Positions 28,936-37,390 of a stretch of 64,000 bases of DNA are shown in pieces. The position numbers and the translations under genes were made by a program. How positions within the stretch are numbered: the stretch's first letter is position 1; each line of letters begins with the position of its first letter. Source of the stretch: a beta proteobacterium CB (GTDB lineage: Bacteria > Pseudomonadota > Gammaproteobacteria > Burkholderiales > Burkholderiaceae); assembly GCA_000342265.1 (NCBI GenBank), contig CP004348.1, positions 496,001 through 560,000 of the forward strand. The letters run 5' to 3'. Under the pieces are notes generated by a model. It saw only the letters and a program-made list of their open reading frames with translations, had not been told where the DNA came from and did no database searches.

Positions 28936-30789
28936 TTGCAATCGAGCCACCAAGTACTTCATGATGTTTTTGGCTTTGATCAATTTAGGGGTGCTCAAGA
29001 GTCAATTGTTAGGCATGTAGTAGCCGGCGGGGATGCCTTGGTCCTGATGCCTACTGGTGCCGGTAAGTCGCTGTGCTATCAAATTCCCTCGCTGGTTCGT
29101 CGTGGTGTAGGAGTGGTGGTTTCACCCTTAATTGCACTGATGCAAGATCAAGTAGATGCGTTAACCCAGTTGGGCGTCAGAGCTTCATTTCTAAACTCTA
29201 GCCTAGATGCAGTTTCATCTCAAAAAGTAACTAGTCAATTATTGTCTGGAGATCTTGATTTGATCTATGTGGCACCAGAACGTTTAATGAGTCCTAGTTT
29301 TCTATCAATACTCGATAGACTCAATGCAGGCCCCGGAATTGCATTATTCGCGATTGATGAGGCGCACTGCGTTTCGCAATGGGGTCATGATTTCCGCCCG
29401 GAATATCGCCAGTTAACTGTTTTACACGAGCGATTTCCGAGGGTGCCTCGTATCGCTCTAACTGCAACTGCTGATGCACCAACCCGAGCAGAAATCGTAG
29501 AGCGTCTATCGCTAGAATCTGCCGAGCAGTTTGTCTCTAGTTTTGATCGTCCCAATATTAAGTATCGCGTTCTACAAAAGCAGAGTGCCAAACAACAGTT
29601 AGAACACTTTTTAGATGCTGAGCATGCTGATGACTCAGGAATTATTTATTGCCTATCGCGTCGCAGTGTAGAAGAGACGGCGCAATGGTTAAAAGACCGA
29701 GGATGGGATGCAATGCCCTATCACGCAGGTTTAAGTGTGGAAACACGCAGCGCCAATCAAAAACGTTTCTTGCGTGAAGAGGGCGTCATCATGGTCGCAA
29801 CAGTAGCCTTTGGTATGGGCATTGATAAGCCCAATGTCCGCTTCGTAGCCCATTTGGATTTACCCAAAAGTATGGAAGGTTATTACCAAGAAACGGGACG
29901 GGCAGGGCGTGATGGCTTGCCAGCAAATGCTTGGATGACCTACGGCTTTGGAGATGTAGTGAGCTTGCGACAAATGGTGGATTCTGGGGAAGCCTCTGAA
30001 GATCGTAAGCGGGTAGAGCGGCAGAAACTCAATGCTCTACTCGGGTATTGTGAGTCTATAACGTGCCGCCATCAAGCGATCTTGCGCTACTTTGGAGAAA
30101 CGCATGCTGGAGGCTGCGGTAATTGCGACAACTGTCTGGAGCCAGTTGCTACCTGGAATGCCACGCATGAAGTGCAAAAAGCCTTGTCATGCGTTTATCG
30201 TACTGGTCAGCGTTTTGGCGTGACGCATTTAATTGATGTGCTTTTGGGAAAAGCAAGTCCTAGAGTGAAGCAATTTTTTCATGATCAAGTGAGTACCTTT
30301 GGCATTGGTTCAGAACTCAATCAGGCGCAGTGGAATAGCGTCTATCGTCAATTGGTTGCCAGTGGCTATTTGGACGTGGATATTGCATTACATGGTGGCT
30401 TAAAGTTGGTGGATGAAATTGCATTGCCAGTGCTGCGTGGAGAGCAAGAGGTTTGGCTGCGAAAAGAAACAGGCTACTCCAAGAGCAAGGCTACGAAATC
30501 TGGAGCGAAGAAGGGCTCTACACATCCCTTCAGCAATATTGCAGATGAAAACCTATGGGAGGCCCTCAAGGCTAAGCGCACTGAACTAGCGAGCGAACAA
30601 GGGGTGCCACCCTATGTGATTTTTCATGACAGCACTTTGCAGGAGATGGTTAAATCTACCCCAACTACCTTAGATCAATTCAGCCATATTGGTGGGGTAG
30701 GGCAAGCTAAGCTGGAGCGCTATGGTGAACACTTTATTAAAGTTATTCAGGAAAAACTAGCGACGAATAAGACTGATCCAGCTACCTAA
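28936..30789 (+). CDS. recQ: ATP-dependent DNA helicase RecQ
   Basis: 3'-to-5' helicase for recombination repair and stalled forks. Visible are motif [17 protein letters not shown]-type motif [22 protein letters not shown], motif [12 protein letters not shown], the RecQ-C zinc site with cysteines in YCESITCRH and GGCGNCDNC, a winged-helix region, and a C-terminal HRDC domain (about the last 80 residues). I prefer TTG at 28936, with GGGAG at good spacing. An ATG at 28906 would add ten residues without a ribosome-binding site. 617-627 residues, normal. The end overlaps the converging yggT gene by eight bases. Confidence 0.94.
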   Translation: MQSSHQVLHDVFGFDQFRGAQESIVRHVVAGGDALVLMPTGAGKSLCYQIPSLVRRGVGVVVSPLIALMQDQVDALTQLGVRASFLNSSLDAVSSQKVTSQLLSGDLDLIYVAPERLMSPSFLSILDRLNAGPGIALFAIDEAHCVSQWGHDFRPEYRQLTVLHERFPRVPRIALTATADAPTRAEIVERLSLESAEQFVSSFDRPNIKYRVLQKQSAKQQLEHFLDAEHADDSGIIYCLSRRSVEETAQWLKDRGWDAMPYHAGLSVETRSANQKRFLREEGVIMVATVAFGMGIDKPNVRFVAHLDLPKSMEGYYQETGRAGRDGLPANAWMTYGFGDVVSLRQMVDSGEASEDRKRVERQKLNALLGYCESITCRHQAILRYFGETHAGGCGNCDNCLEPVATWNATHEVQKALSCVYRTGQRFGVTHLIDVLLGKASPRVKQFFHDQVSTFGIGSELNQAQWNSVYRQLVASGYLDVDIALHGGLKLVDEIALPVLRGEQEVWLRKETGYSKSKATKSGAKKGSTHPFSNIADENLWEALKAKRTELASEQGVPPYVIFHDSTLQEMVKSTPTTLDQFSHIGGVGQAKLERYGEHFIKVIQEKLATNKTDPAT

Positions 30790-31327
30790 GATTGCCCACC
30801 ACAATCTGAAGTACTTGTAAGATCAGTAGCAATGCTAGGGGCGATAGATCTAATGCGCCAAAGCTAGGCATTGCTTTTCTAATTGGTGCTAGCAGGGGGT
30901 CGACCAAAAGTGAAACCAAATACTGAATCTGAGATCCAGCACCGATCCACGAGAGAATGACGCTTGCTAAAACCAAGCCAACTAATCCTGAAAGAATCAG
31001 ATCCACCAAGTCGATTAAGGCTAATAGAAGCCACGATATGTTCGATAAAGCGGCTCCCGACAGTAATAAAAGTATTGCTGTTTTTCCTGCAACCAGCAGG
31101 TAAGCAGCTAAAAAGCTAGCGCAATCAAAGCGACCAATACTTGGAATAATCCTGCGAAGTGGGATCACGATCCAATTGGTGATTGGAAGAATGTACGCGC
31201 CAATGGTTCTGCTTTGCCCTGCTCCCAGATTAAATGCGAGCCACTGTAGATAACACCTCAGCAAGCAGGCCCCGGCCACAATGCTTACTAGCACCTGAAG
31301 GAGAAGATTTATGATTTGTGTCAGCAT
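30782..31327 (-). CDS. YggT family inner-membrane protein
   Basis: A 181-residue integral membrane protein with two YggT repeats, each of two hydrophobic helices around a short amphipathic loop ([15 protein letters not shown] in the first, [15 protein letters not shown] in the second). YggT proteins are linked to cell shape, chloroplast or cytochrome complex assembly homologues, and osmotic tolerance; the precise role here is unknown. ATG at 31327 is preferred; an in-frame start 12 codons upstream adds a polar stretch before the first helix. The 3' end overlaps recQ by eight bases on the opposite strand. Confidence 0.87.
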   Translation of the reverse strand: MLTQIINLLLQVLVSIVAGACLLRCYLQWLAFNLGAGQSRTIGAYILPITNWIVIPLRRIIPSIGRFDCASFLAAYLLVAGKTAILLLLSGAALSNISWLLLALIDLVDLILSGLVGLVLASVILSWIGAGSQIQYLVSLLVDPLLAPIRKAMPSFGALDLSPLALLLILQVLQIVVGNLR

Positions 31328-31404
31328 AGTTTTATTTTCAGGGTGAGTGTTTCTGATGAACAAGTGATTAACACTTTCTCATTCACATCGCTTAGAGGGT
31401 GATA

Positions 31405-32475
31405 TTACTCACTAAACGTTACAACGTGATCAGCCACTAAGTGTATGCCAATTTTTTCACCAATCGCATGATCATGGTGACTAGGTACAAAAGCAAAAAT
31501 CTCAATACCAGATGCTAATTTGAGTGTGTACAGAAAATCAGCGCCTCTAAACGTTTTGCGCACAACTTCTGCCTGCATAGTGCTGTTGTCATCATGCTGA
31601 ATATCATCAGCGCGTAAGAGAACATCAATTTGTTTACCAACCTCATTGCTGCGATCTTCTTCCAGGTCAAGCTCACCCAACTCGATTTTGACTTTGTTAT
31701 TAGCTTGCACAACACCTTTAACAAATACTCCACGCCCGATGAAGTCAGCAATATAACGGTTGGCCGGCTTGTGATACAGCTCATATGGGACATCCCACTG
31801 AAGTACTTTGCCTTCCGTCATTACGCCAACCTTATCGGCGATAGCAAAGGCTTCAAATTGATCGTGAGTCACTAATAGGGCGGTAATATTATTTGCCTTG
31901 AGAATTTCTCGCATCTCGCCAGCGAGCCGCTCCCTTAGCTCAATATCTAAACTAGAGAAGGGCTCGTCTAGCAGGATTAAATCTGGTTCTGGAGCCATAG
32001 CTCTGGCTAGTGCAACACGCTGCTGCTGGCCACCACTGAGCTCATGAGGGTAAGCATCGGCTTTATCTGCAAGTGAGACTCGGTTAAGCCACTCTGTCGC
32101 CACTGAAGATCTTAGCTTGCTTGGCAAGTGTTGTAAGCCAAAGGCAATGTTCTCTAAAACGTTCAGATGAGGAAAGAGGGCAAAGTCCTGAAAGACCATG
32201 CCAATTTTTCTTTGGTTTGGTGGAATGTGGATGGAGGCGGAACTGACAACCTGATCTCGGAGGATGATTTCTCCGGCCTTAACAGGCTCAAACCCACAAA
32301 TTGCTCGCAGAATGGTCGATTTTCCGCAGCCAGATGAGCCTAATAGGCAACCAATCTCACCCTCGGCGAGGTCTAAGCTGAGGTTCTTAACCGCGGTAAC
32401 GCGACCCTGGCCATCTCGACTGGGGTAGTCGATTTCCAGTCCTTGGATCGAAAGCAGTGCGCAAGCGGAGTTCAT
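31405..32475 (-). CDS. fbpC: Iron(III) ABC transporter ATP-binding protein (FbpC/AfuC type)
   Basis: ATPase that powers ferric iron uptake with the permease and binding protein encoded divergently. The 356 residues include Walker A GSSGCGKST, Q-loop VFQDFALFPHL, signature LSGGQQQR, Walker B LILLDEP and a C-terminal TOBE-like regulatory domain from about residue 240. The FbpC/PotA subfamily fits the length. ATG start at 32475, only 69 bases from the permease start on the other strand, so one regulatory gap can serve both directions. The family also includes thiamine and polyamine transporters, but the FbpA-type neighbour points to iron. Confidence 0.87.
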   Translation of the reverse strand: MNSACALLSIQGLEIDYPSRDGQGRVTAVKNLSLDLAEGEIGCLLGSSGCGKSTILRAICGFEPVKAGEIILRDQVVSSASIHIPPNQRKIGMVFQDFALFPHLNVLENIAFGLQHLPSKLRSSVATEWLNRVSLADKADAYPHELSGGQQQRVALARAMAPEPDLILLDEPFSSLDIELRERLAGEMREILKANNITALLVTHDQFEAFAIADKVGVMTEGKVLQWDVPYELYHKPANRYIADFIGRGVFVKGVVQANNKVKIELGELDLEEDRSNEVGKQIDVLLRADDIQHDDNSTMQAEVVRKTFRGADFLYTLKLASGIEIFAFVPSHHDHAIGEKIGIHLVADHVVTFSE

Positions 32476-32544
32476 CCCTATAATTTTCTCATTAATGCTA
32501 AGTGGTTTAATGCATAGCTAGAGTCTAAACGGATTGTCGATTTC

Positions 32545-34101
32545 ATGAATCGTATTGTGGTGCCACTTGCCCTGTTGTTATTTTTGCCTTTATTTGGCTT
32601 GGCAGCGCCATTCCTATTTCCGGGGAGTGGTCAACTGACTGCAGGCACTCTCAGTCATTTATGGAGCTTTGTACTTGGTGGATACATTGCCTCAACCTTG
32701 GCTCTTATTCTTGGTGTTGGAGTAGGGGTATTTATTCTTGGCGTGGGAAACGCTTGGATCATTGCTAGTTACGATTTTCCCGGCAAGAAAATATTTGAGT
32801 GGGCTCTCATTCTGCCTTTAGCTGTACCCACCTATGTCATGGCATATTTGTTTGTAGATCTTTTGCAATTTTCAGGCCCAATTCAGAGCACACTGCGCGC
32901 CTTGCTGGGAATGGATTCTCTTTGGTTCTTTCCAGATCCAAGATCTTTGAGTGGGGCCATCTGGTCTTTCTCCTTTTGTCTCTTCCCGTATGTTTACCTG
33001 ATTACGCGTACGGCATTCTTGGAGCGCAGCGGTCGCTTGATCGAGGTTTCAGAAACGCTCGGCTATAGCCCGCTTCAGGGATTTGCAAAGTTGGTATTGC
33101 CTATGGCAAGGCCAGCCATCTTTGCTGGTATGGCTTTGGCGCTGATGGAAGTCTTGGCGGATTTTGGTGCAGTGTCCTACTTTGGCGTACAGACCTTTGC
33201 AACCGGCATCTTTAAGGCCTGGCTTTCTTTTGGTGACCGTGTGGCGGCAGTGCAGCTTGCCTTAGGACTCTTAAGTTTTGTACTGTTGATTTTCTTTATT
33301 GAGCAAAGTAGCCGCTCAAAATTACGATATGCCTCCTCAACGCGGGGTAAGGCGCTAGCGAAGTCTCTACAAGGCAAGAAAGCCTTTTTTGCTTTTGCAT
33401 TTTGTGGCATTACCTTGCTATGCGGATTTTTGCTACCAGCATTTGCGCTTTTGCAGTTATTGATTCAGCAAGGACTCACTATCGATATTCGATATCTGGA
33501 TTGGTTGAGTAATTCTTTATCTGTTTCGATCATCACAGCACTTATTTCCGTTGCACTTGCAGTGTTCTTTGCTTATTCGGTTCGCATGAATTCGCGCTTG
33601 AGCTGGGTGAATCGATTACTCGGTTTTGGTTATGCGCTTCCGGGTGCAGTTTTGGCTATCGGTATTCTCTCGTTTTTAGAAATCTTTCAACTGGCTTGGT
33701 GGATGTCTGCCAGCATATTGGTACTGGTCTACGCTTACTTGGTCCGCTTTCTTTCCTCTAGTTTGCAAAGTGTAGAAGCGGGGCTTGCGCGCATCACACC
33801 ATCTATGGATGCCTCGGCAGCGCTGTTGGGTCTCTCTAGAGTGCAGATTCTGAAACGGGTTCATGTCCCCTTATTAAAGCGTAGCCTGATCACTGCAGGT
33901 CTCTTTGTCTTTGTAGATGTCATGAAAGAGTTACCGGCAACACTCTTGTTGCGTCCCTTCAACTTCGATACCTTGGCAGTGGCAACCTATCAGTTGGCCG
34001 CAGATGAGCGCCTTGCTGAGCTGGCTTTGCCCTCACTGACCATTGTCTTGGTTGGGCTTTTTCCGGTTTTGCTGCTTTCCAGGGTCATTTCCAAGTCCTA
34101 A
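32545..34101 (+). CDS. fbpB: Iron(III) ABC transporter permease (FbpB type)
   Basis: A 518-residue inner-membrane permease with about twelve helices arranged as two fused binding-protein-dependent transport domains. Each carries an EAA-type loop that docks the ATPase: near ETLGYSPLQGFAKLVLPMARP in the first half and AALLGLSRVQILKRVHVPLL in the second. This fused layout is characteristic of FbpB/ThiP permeases. ATG start at 32545. It is separated by 62 bases from the binding-protein gene, which has its own Fur-like site. Forms one transporter with the neighbouring ATPase. Confidence 0.9.
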   Translation: MNRIVVPLALLLFLPLFGLAAPFLFPGSGQLTAGTLSHLWSFVLGGYIASTLALILGVGVGVFILGVGNAWIIASYDFPGKKIFEWALILPLAVPTYVMAYLFVDLLQFSGPIQSTLRALLGMDSLWFFPDPRSLSGAIWSFSFCLFPYVYLITRTAFLERSGRLIEVSETLGYSPLQGFAKLVLPMARPAIFAGMALALMEVLADFGAVSYFGVQTFATGIFKAWLSFGDRVAAVQLALGLLSFVLLIFFIEQSSRSKLRYASSTRGKALAKSLQGKKAFFAFAFCGITLLCGFLLPAFALLQLLIQQGLTIDIRYLDWLSNSLSVSIITALISVALAVFFAYSVRMNSRLSWVNRLLGFGYALPGAVLAIGILSFLEIFQLAWWMSASILVLVYAYLVRFLSSSLQSVEAGLARITPSMDASAALLGLSRVQILKRVHVPLLKRSLITAGLFVFVDVMKELPATLLLRPFNFDTLAVATYQLAADERLAELALPSLTIVLVGLFPVLLLSRVISKS

Positions 34102-34120
34102 TTGATAATCATTCGTATTT
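34102..34120. promoter_or_regulatory. Fur-like box before the iron-binding protein gene
   Basis: TTGATAATCATTCGTATTT contains TGATAATCATT, an 11-base exact match to the core of the Fur consensus. It lies directly after the permease stop and 43 bases before the binding-protein ATG. The right half-site is degraded. Confidence 0.6.
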
Positions 34121-34163
34121 GTGATACATTGGATTTACTCTAATTCTGATCGCAAATACAGCA

Positions 34164-35219
34164 ATGGCAACTCAAAAAATACATCAATTCCTAGGCCTCA
34201 CTGCATTAATGCTGGGTGGCATTCTGGCTCTACCATTGCATGCCCAGGAAGCAAAAGAACTCAATCTCTATTCCGCTCGCCACTACCAAACAGATGAAGC
34301 GCTCTATAGCGATTTCACAAAGAAGACGGGCATTAAGATCAATCGTATTGAGGCCGATGACAATGCTTTGGCAGAGAGACTCAAAAGCGAAGGCGCCAAT
34401 AGTCCAGCAGATGTGATTTTGATGGTGGATGCGGCACGATTGTGGCGGGCGCAAATTGATGGTTTCTTTAAGCCAATTCATTCAAAGTATTTAGAGAGCC
34501 GCATTCCAGCAAACTTACGATCTAAGTCTGAACCAGAGGGTTCAACTTGGTTTGGGTTTTCTACTAGAGCTCGTTTGGTGGTCTACAACAAAGCTAAAGT
34601 GAACCCACAAGATGTAGATACTTATGAGAAGTTAGCTGAACCGATCAATAAAGCTAAGGTATGTACGCGCTCGGGTGCTCATCCTTACATGCTGTCATTG
34701 ATCGGCGCCATGATTGAGCGTCGAGGCGAGGCTGCCACCGAAGAGTGGGCTAAGGGTATGGTGGCCAATATGGCTCGACCTCCAAGGGGTGGTGATACCG
34801 ATCAAATTAAAGCAGTTGCCTCGGGCGAATGTGGGGTAGCTTTAACAAATTCATATTACTTGGTTAGGCTTTTGCGCTCCACTAAGCCAGAAGATCAGGC
34901 GATCGTTTCTAAGATTGGATTTGTTTGGCCAAATCAGCAAACTTCTGGCACGCATATTAATATCGCTGGTGGTGGCGTTGCCAAGGGTGCGCCACACCCA
35001 CAGGCTGCTGTTCAGTTTCTCGAATACCTAGCTAGTGACTCTGCGCAAGAGTACTTTGCTAACGGTAATAACGAATGGCCAGTAGTGAAGTCAGTCAAAA
35101 TTGAAAATGAAGGGCTCAAAATATTGGGGTCATTTAAGGCGGAAAATATTTCCGTTGCTGCGATTGGTAAGAACCAAATTGCTGCACAGCGTTTGCTTGA
35201 TCGAGTTGGATATAAGTGA
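34164..35219 (+). CDS. fbpA: Iron(III) ABC transporter substrate-binding protein (FbpA/FutA type)
   Basis: Periplasmic ferric-iron binding protein, 351 residues. A signal peptide (HQFLGLTALMLGGILALPLHA, cleavage after HAQ) precedes the mature segment LNLYSARHYQTDEALY, typical of the FutA/FbpA group. The tandem tyrosines in TNSYYLVRLL match the iron ligands of this family, with additional tyrosine and histidine ligands near the N-terminus. It follows the permease and is preceded by a Fur-like box, so it is probably induced by iron limitation and expressed above permease level. No obvious Shine-Dalgarno precedes the ATG. Confidence 0.92.
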   Translation: MATQKIHQFLGLTALMLGGILALPLHAQEAKELNLYSARHYQTDEALYSDFTKKTGIKINRIEADDNALAERLKSEGANSPADVILMVDAARLWRAQIDGFFKPIHSKYLESRIPANLRSKSEPEGSTWFGFSTRARLVVYNKAKVNPQDVDTYEKLAEPINKAKVCTRSGAHPYMLSLIGAMIERRGEAATEEWAKGMVANMARPPRGGDTDQIKAVASGECGVALTNSYYLVRLLRSTKPEDQAIVSKIGFVWPNQQTSGTHINIAGGGVAKGAPHPQAAVQFLEYLASDSAQEYFANGNNEWPVVKSVKIENEGLKILGSFKAENISVAAIGKNQIAAQRLLDRVGYK

Positions 35220-35285
35220 AATCCATTTTCTAGACTTAAAAGATAGCTAGAATGGTTTCATTCCTTAAAAGATCCGAATCCCAAT

Positions 35286-35555
35286 ATGAAAATTATTCCA
35301 CTTGCCCTAGTTCTCGCTGTTTCGATAGCGATGGTAGCTTGCGCAACTCCGCCGAGTGAGTTTGGGGTCTATCGACAATCTGATGGAACGGTTGGGGTAC
35401 ATGCCCCTAAATCGGCTAAAGATACTGAAGCACAGGCGGCCGCAGCGGAAGAGTGCAAAAAACTAGGAAAGCGAGGCGCCACTATCGTTGAAACTCGCAA
35501 AACAGTGAACGACCGCTTTCCTATGACCTATATTTTTGTGTGCAATACCTATTAA
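35286..35555 (+). CDS. Small predicted lipoprotein, function unknown
   Basis: An 89-residue protein with a lipoprotein signal: MKIIPLALVLAVSIAMVAC, cysteine 19 being the likely lipid-modified residue, followed by ATPPSEFGVYRQSDGTVGV. The mature part is about 70 residues with two further cysteines (one in EECKKLG, one near the C-terminus in FVCNTY), which could form a disulfide. I do not recognise the family. ATG start at 35286. It may be transcribed after the iron-binding protein gene (66 bases away) or alone. It converges on the H1-like gene, which ends 12 bases away. Confidence 0.72.
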   Translation: MKIIPLALVLAVSIAMVACATPPSEFGVYRQSDGTVGVHAPKSAKDTEAQAAAAEECKKLGKRGATIVETRKTVNDRFPMTYIFVCNTY

Positions 35556-35566
35556 GTTGAGATTGC

Positions 35567-36457
35567 TTAACTAAGCAACCATTTCTTAATCGATTTGTTG
35601 ACACACATCGCATCTAAGGCCAGACCAAAGAACTCTGAGCCATTGGTGACCATGCTTTCAATCGCCTCAACCTTGCCAGATTTGATGCCGCGCAAATACG
35701 TAGCAGCACGATAGCGTAGGAAGTGTTCGTTTAAACCTTCCTCATTATCTGTTGAACAGATTTCTAAGCTGCCATAACGCGTTTCTGGGTTGATATTCAG
35801 AATGGCGAGACCTAAGGCACCAATCAGCTTTTCCGGAACTGGGATCGGAACATAAGAGTAGAGGGAGACCAATTGCTCTTGTTCGTCGACTTCAATAATG
35901 TGGTCAACATCAAACACATCTTTTTCTGTCAACTCCGTTTCACCAGAATCACCGCCACCAAAGGTGGATTCAAATTGCAGCATTGCTGTATTGCTATCTT
36001 TGGAGATTTCAATCATGTCAGGGTAGCCAAGCAGGCCTTTCCACCAGTACATTAGTGAGAAGGTGCAAGGCTTTACTTCAACTAAGCCCTTATTGGTTGA
36101 TTTAGCAAAGTATAGGCCGTAGAACTCGTCATCTTCCTCGAGTCCGTACTGATCCACTTTTAGCTTTTTTGCTGCAGCTACCTTGGATAATTTTTTGACT
36201 GCTTTCTTTGGGGCAGGTTTTTTGGCAGCTGGCTTCTTCGCTGCTACCTTTTTAATCGCCTTCTTAGGCGCTGGTTTTTTGGCAATCACTTTTTTAGCGA
36301 CTACCTTCTTACTTGCTAGTTTTTTCACTACCTTTTTTGCGGCCTTTTTGGCTACCGCTTTCTTGGCAGCAACTTTTTTAACGGCTTTCTTTGCAGGGGC
36401 TTTTTTTACCACCTTAGTAGCTACTTTCTTTTTTGCTGGAGACTTCTTTGTAGCCAT
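35567..36457 (-). CDS. Histone-H1-like lysine/alanine-rich tail fused to an uncharacterised acidic domain
   Basis: A 296-residue protein in two unlike halves. Residues 1 to about 102 are almost entirely Lys, Ala, Val and Pro in KKAxAKK or KPAPKKA repeats, as in bacterial H1-like proteins (HctB, BpH1, AlgP-like tails) that bind DNA. Residues 103-296 form an acidic globular domain starting DQYGLEEDDEFYGLYFAKS, with no family I recognise. There is no signal peptide or membrane segment. The repeat part may bind DNA or RNA and the C-terminal part a partner; this is inference. ATG start at 36457. Monocistronic between converging and diverging neighbours. Confidence 0.75.
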   Translation of the reverse strand: MATKKSPAKKKVATKVVKKAPAKKAVKKVAAKKAVAKKAAKKVVKKLASKKVVAKKVIAKKPAPKKAIKKVAAKKPAAKKPAPKKAVKKLSKVAAAKKLKVDQYGLEEDDEFYGLYFAKSTNKGLVEVKPCTFSLMYWWKGLLGYPDMIEISKDSNTAMLQFESTFGGGDSGETELTEKDVFDVDHIIEVDEQEQLVSLYSYVPIPVPEKLIGALGLAILNINPETRYGSLEICSTDNEEGLNEHFLRYRAATYLRGIKSGKVEAIESMVTNGSEFFGLALDAMCVNKSIKKWLLS

Positions 36458-36689
36458 GGTCTTTTACCCTTCCTTTTGGTAGTTAATGTGCATAGCGCAC
36501 ATGTGTGATATTACTTCAGTTCTATCAATCATGGCTTACGAAAATATGGGGATTTATCTGGCAATATCAAATAGAAGGTGGGTCAGTATTTTGTGCTTAT
36601 GAAGGGGAGGTGTGAGGGCTTGAATTTAAGTACGAACTTGGTACACTGAATTTGTGCAGTTTTGAATAACTTCAACCTAAAGAGAATCT

Positions 36690-36908
36690 ATGTTCCCTGA
36701 ATATCGCGAGTTAATCACCAAGCTGAAAACAACAGATCGTCACTTCTCTCATTTATTTGATAAGCATAACAATCTGGATCAGAAGATTCAAAGGATGGAA
36801 GCTCATACCGAGCCTAGCACCCCGGAAGAAATTGAAGTTTTGAAAAAAGAAAAGCTCTTGCTGAAAGATCAGTTGTACGCGGTCTTGAAAAAAGCTAGCA
36901 GCACTTAA
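36690..36908 (+). CDS. YdcH/DUF465 family small coiled-coil protein
   Basis: A 72-residue, charged, helical protein. The segment FPEYRELITKLKTTDRHFSHL followed by FDKHNNLDQKIQRMEA is the DUF465/YdcH pattern. The whole chain is predicted helical hairpin or coiled coil, with no membrane segment. Function is unknown; members are small cytoplasmic proteins found across proteobacteria. ATG start at 36690 with AAAGAGAA upstream. A weak hairpin (CCTTAGACC with GGTCTGAGG) lies just after the stop and may terminate it. Confidence 0.85.
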   Translation: MFPEYRELITKLKTTDRHFSHLFDKHNNLDQKIQRMEAHTEPSTPEEIEVLKKEKLLLKDQLYAVLKKASST

Positions 36909-36969
36909 GAGCCTCAGGCCTTAGACCATCGGAGCCTATCTTCGGGTCTGAGGGTCTCTTTATTGAAAG

Positions 36970-37317
36970 TCAAGCCTTTTTCAAAAAGCAGGCCTTCAGT
37001 AGCATATTGCCTGCTTCAGTCTTGCAATCCACTTCATGATCGCCGGAAACCAGGCGAATACCTTTAATCTTGGTGCCCACCTTGAGGGTGGTTGATGATC
37101 CCTTAACCTTTAGATCCTTAATGAGGGTTACGGTGTCTCCATCTGCCAGTAAGTTGCCATTTGCATCTTTCACAATCAGACCGCCTTCATCTTCTTCTGC
37201 AGCCGCAGCCATTGGCCACTCATGACCGCATTGAGCGCAAACAAAATTATCGCCATCGGGATAAGTCATGTCCTCTTGGCAAGCTGGACATTTTGGGGAG
37301 TTGGGTGTGGCGCTCAT
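36970..37317 (-). CDS. PhnA/YjdM family zinc-ribbon protein
   Basis: A 115-residue protein. An N-terminal zinc ribbon (CPACQED and CAQCGHEW) is followed by the PhnA C-terminal beta domain ([25 protein letters not shown]). Despite its historical PhnA name, the family is not shown to act in phosphonate use; its function is uncertain. ATG at 37317 ([10 protein letters not shown]) is preferred over an in-frame start five codons upstream. It is transcribed alone, between the YdcH and AsmA genes that point the other way. Confidence 0.88.
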   Translation of the reverse strand: MSATPNSPKCPACQEDMTYPDGDNFVCAQCGHEWPMAAAAEEDEGGLIVKDANGNLLADGDTVTLIKDLKVKGSSTTLKVGTKIKGIRLVSGDHEVDCKTEAGNMLLKACFLKKA

Positions 37318-37390
37318 GGTGGCTGCTAGCAAAAAGTGTAAAGATCAATTTTAGTCTAAGGCGAGTGGGGTAATTTAGAATAAGTTAACA

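Noticed and set aside
35231..35260. Imperfect inverted repeat after the iron-binding protein gene (CCATTTTCTAG with CTAGAATGG)
   Set aside because: Mismatched stem, long loop and no clear T-run.
36150..36457. DNA tandem repeat in the lysine/alanine-rich region
   Set aside because: The repetition comes from codons for a low-complexity protein tail; units vary and are not a DNA repeat array.
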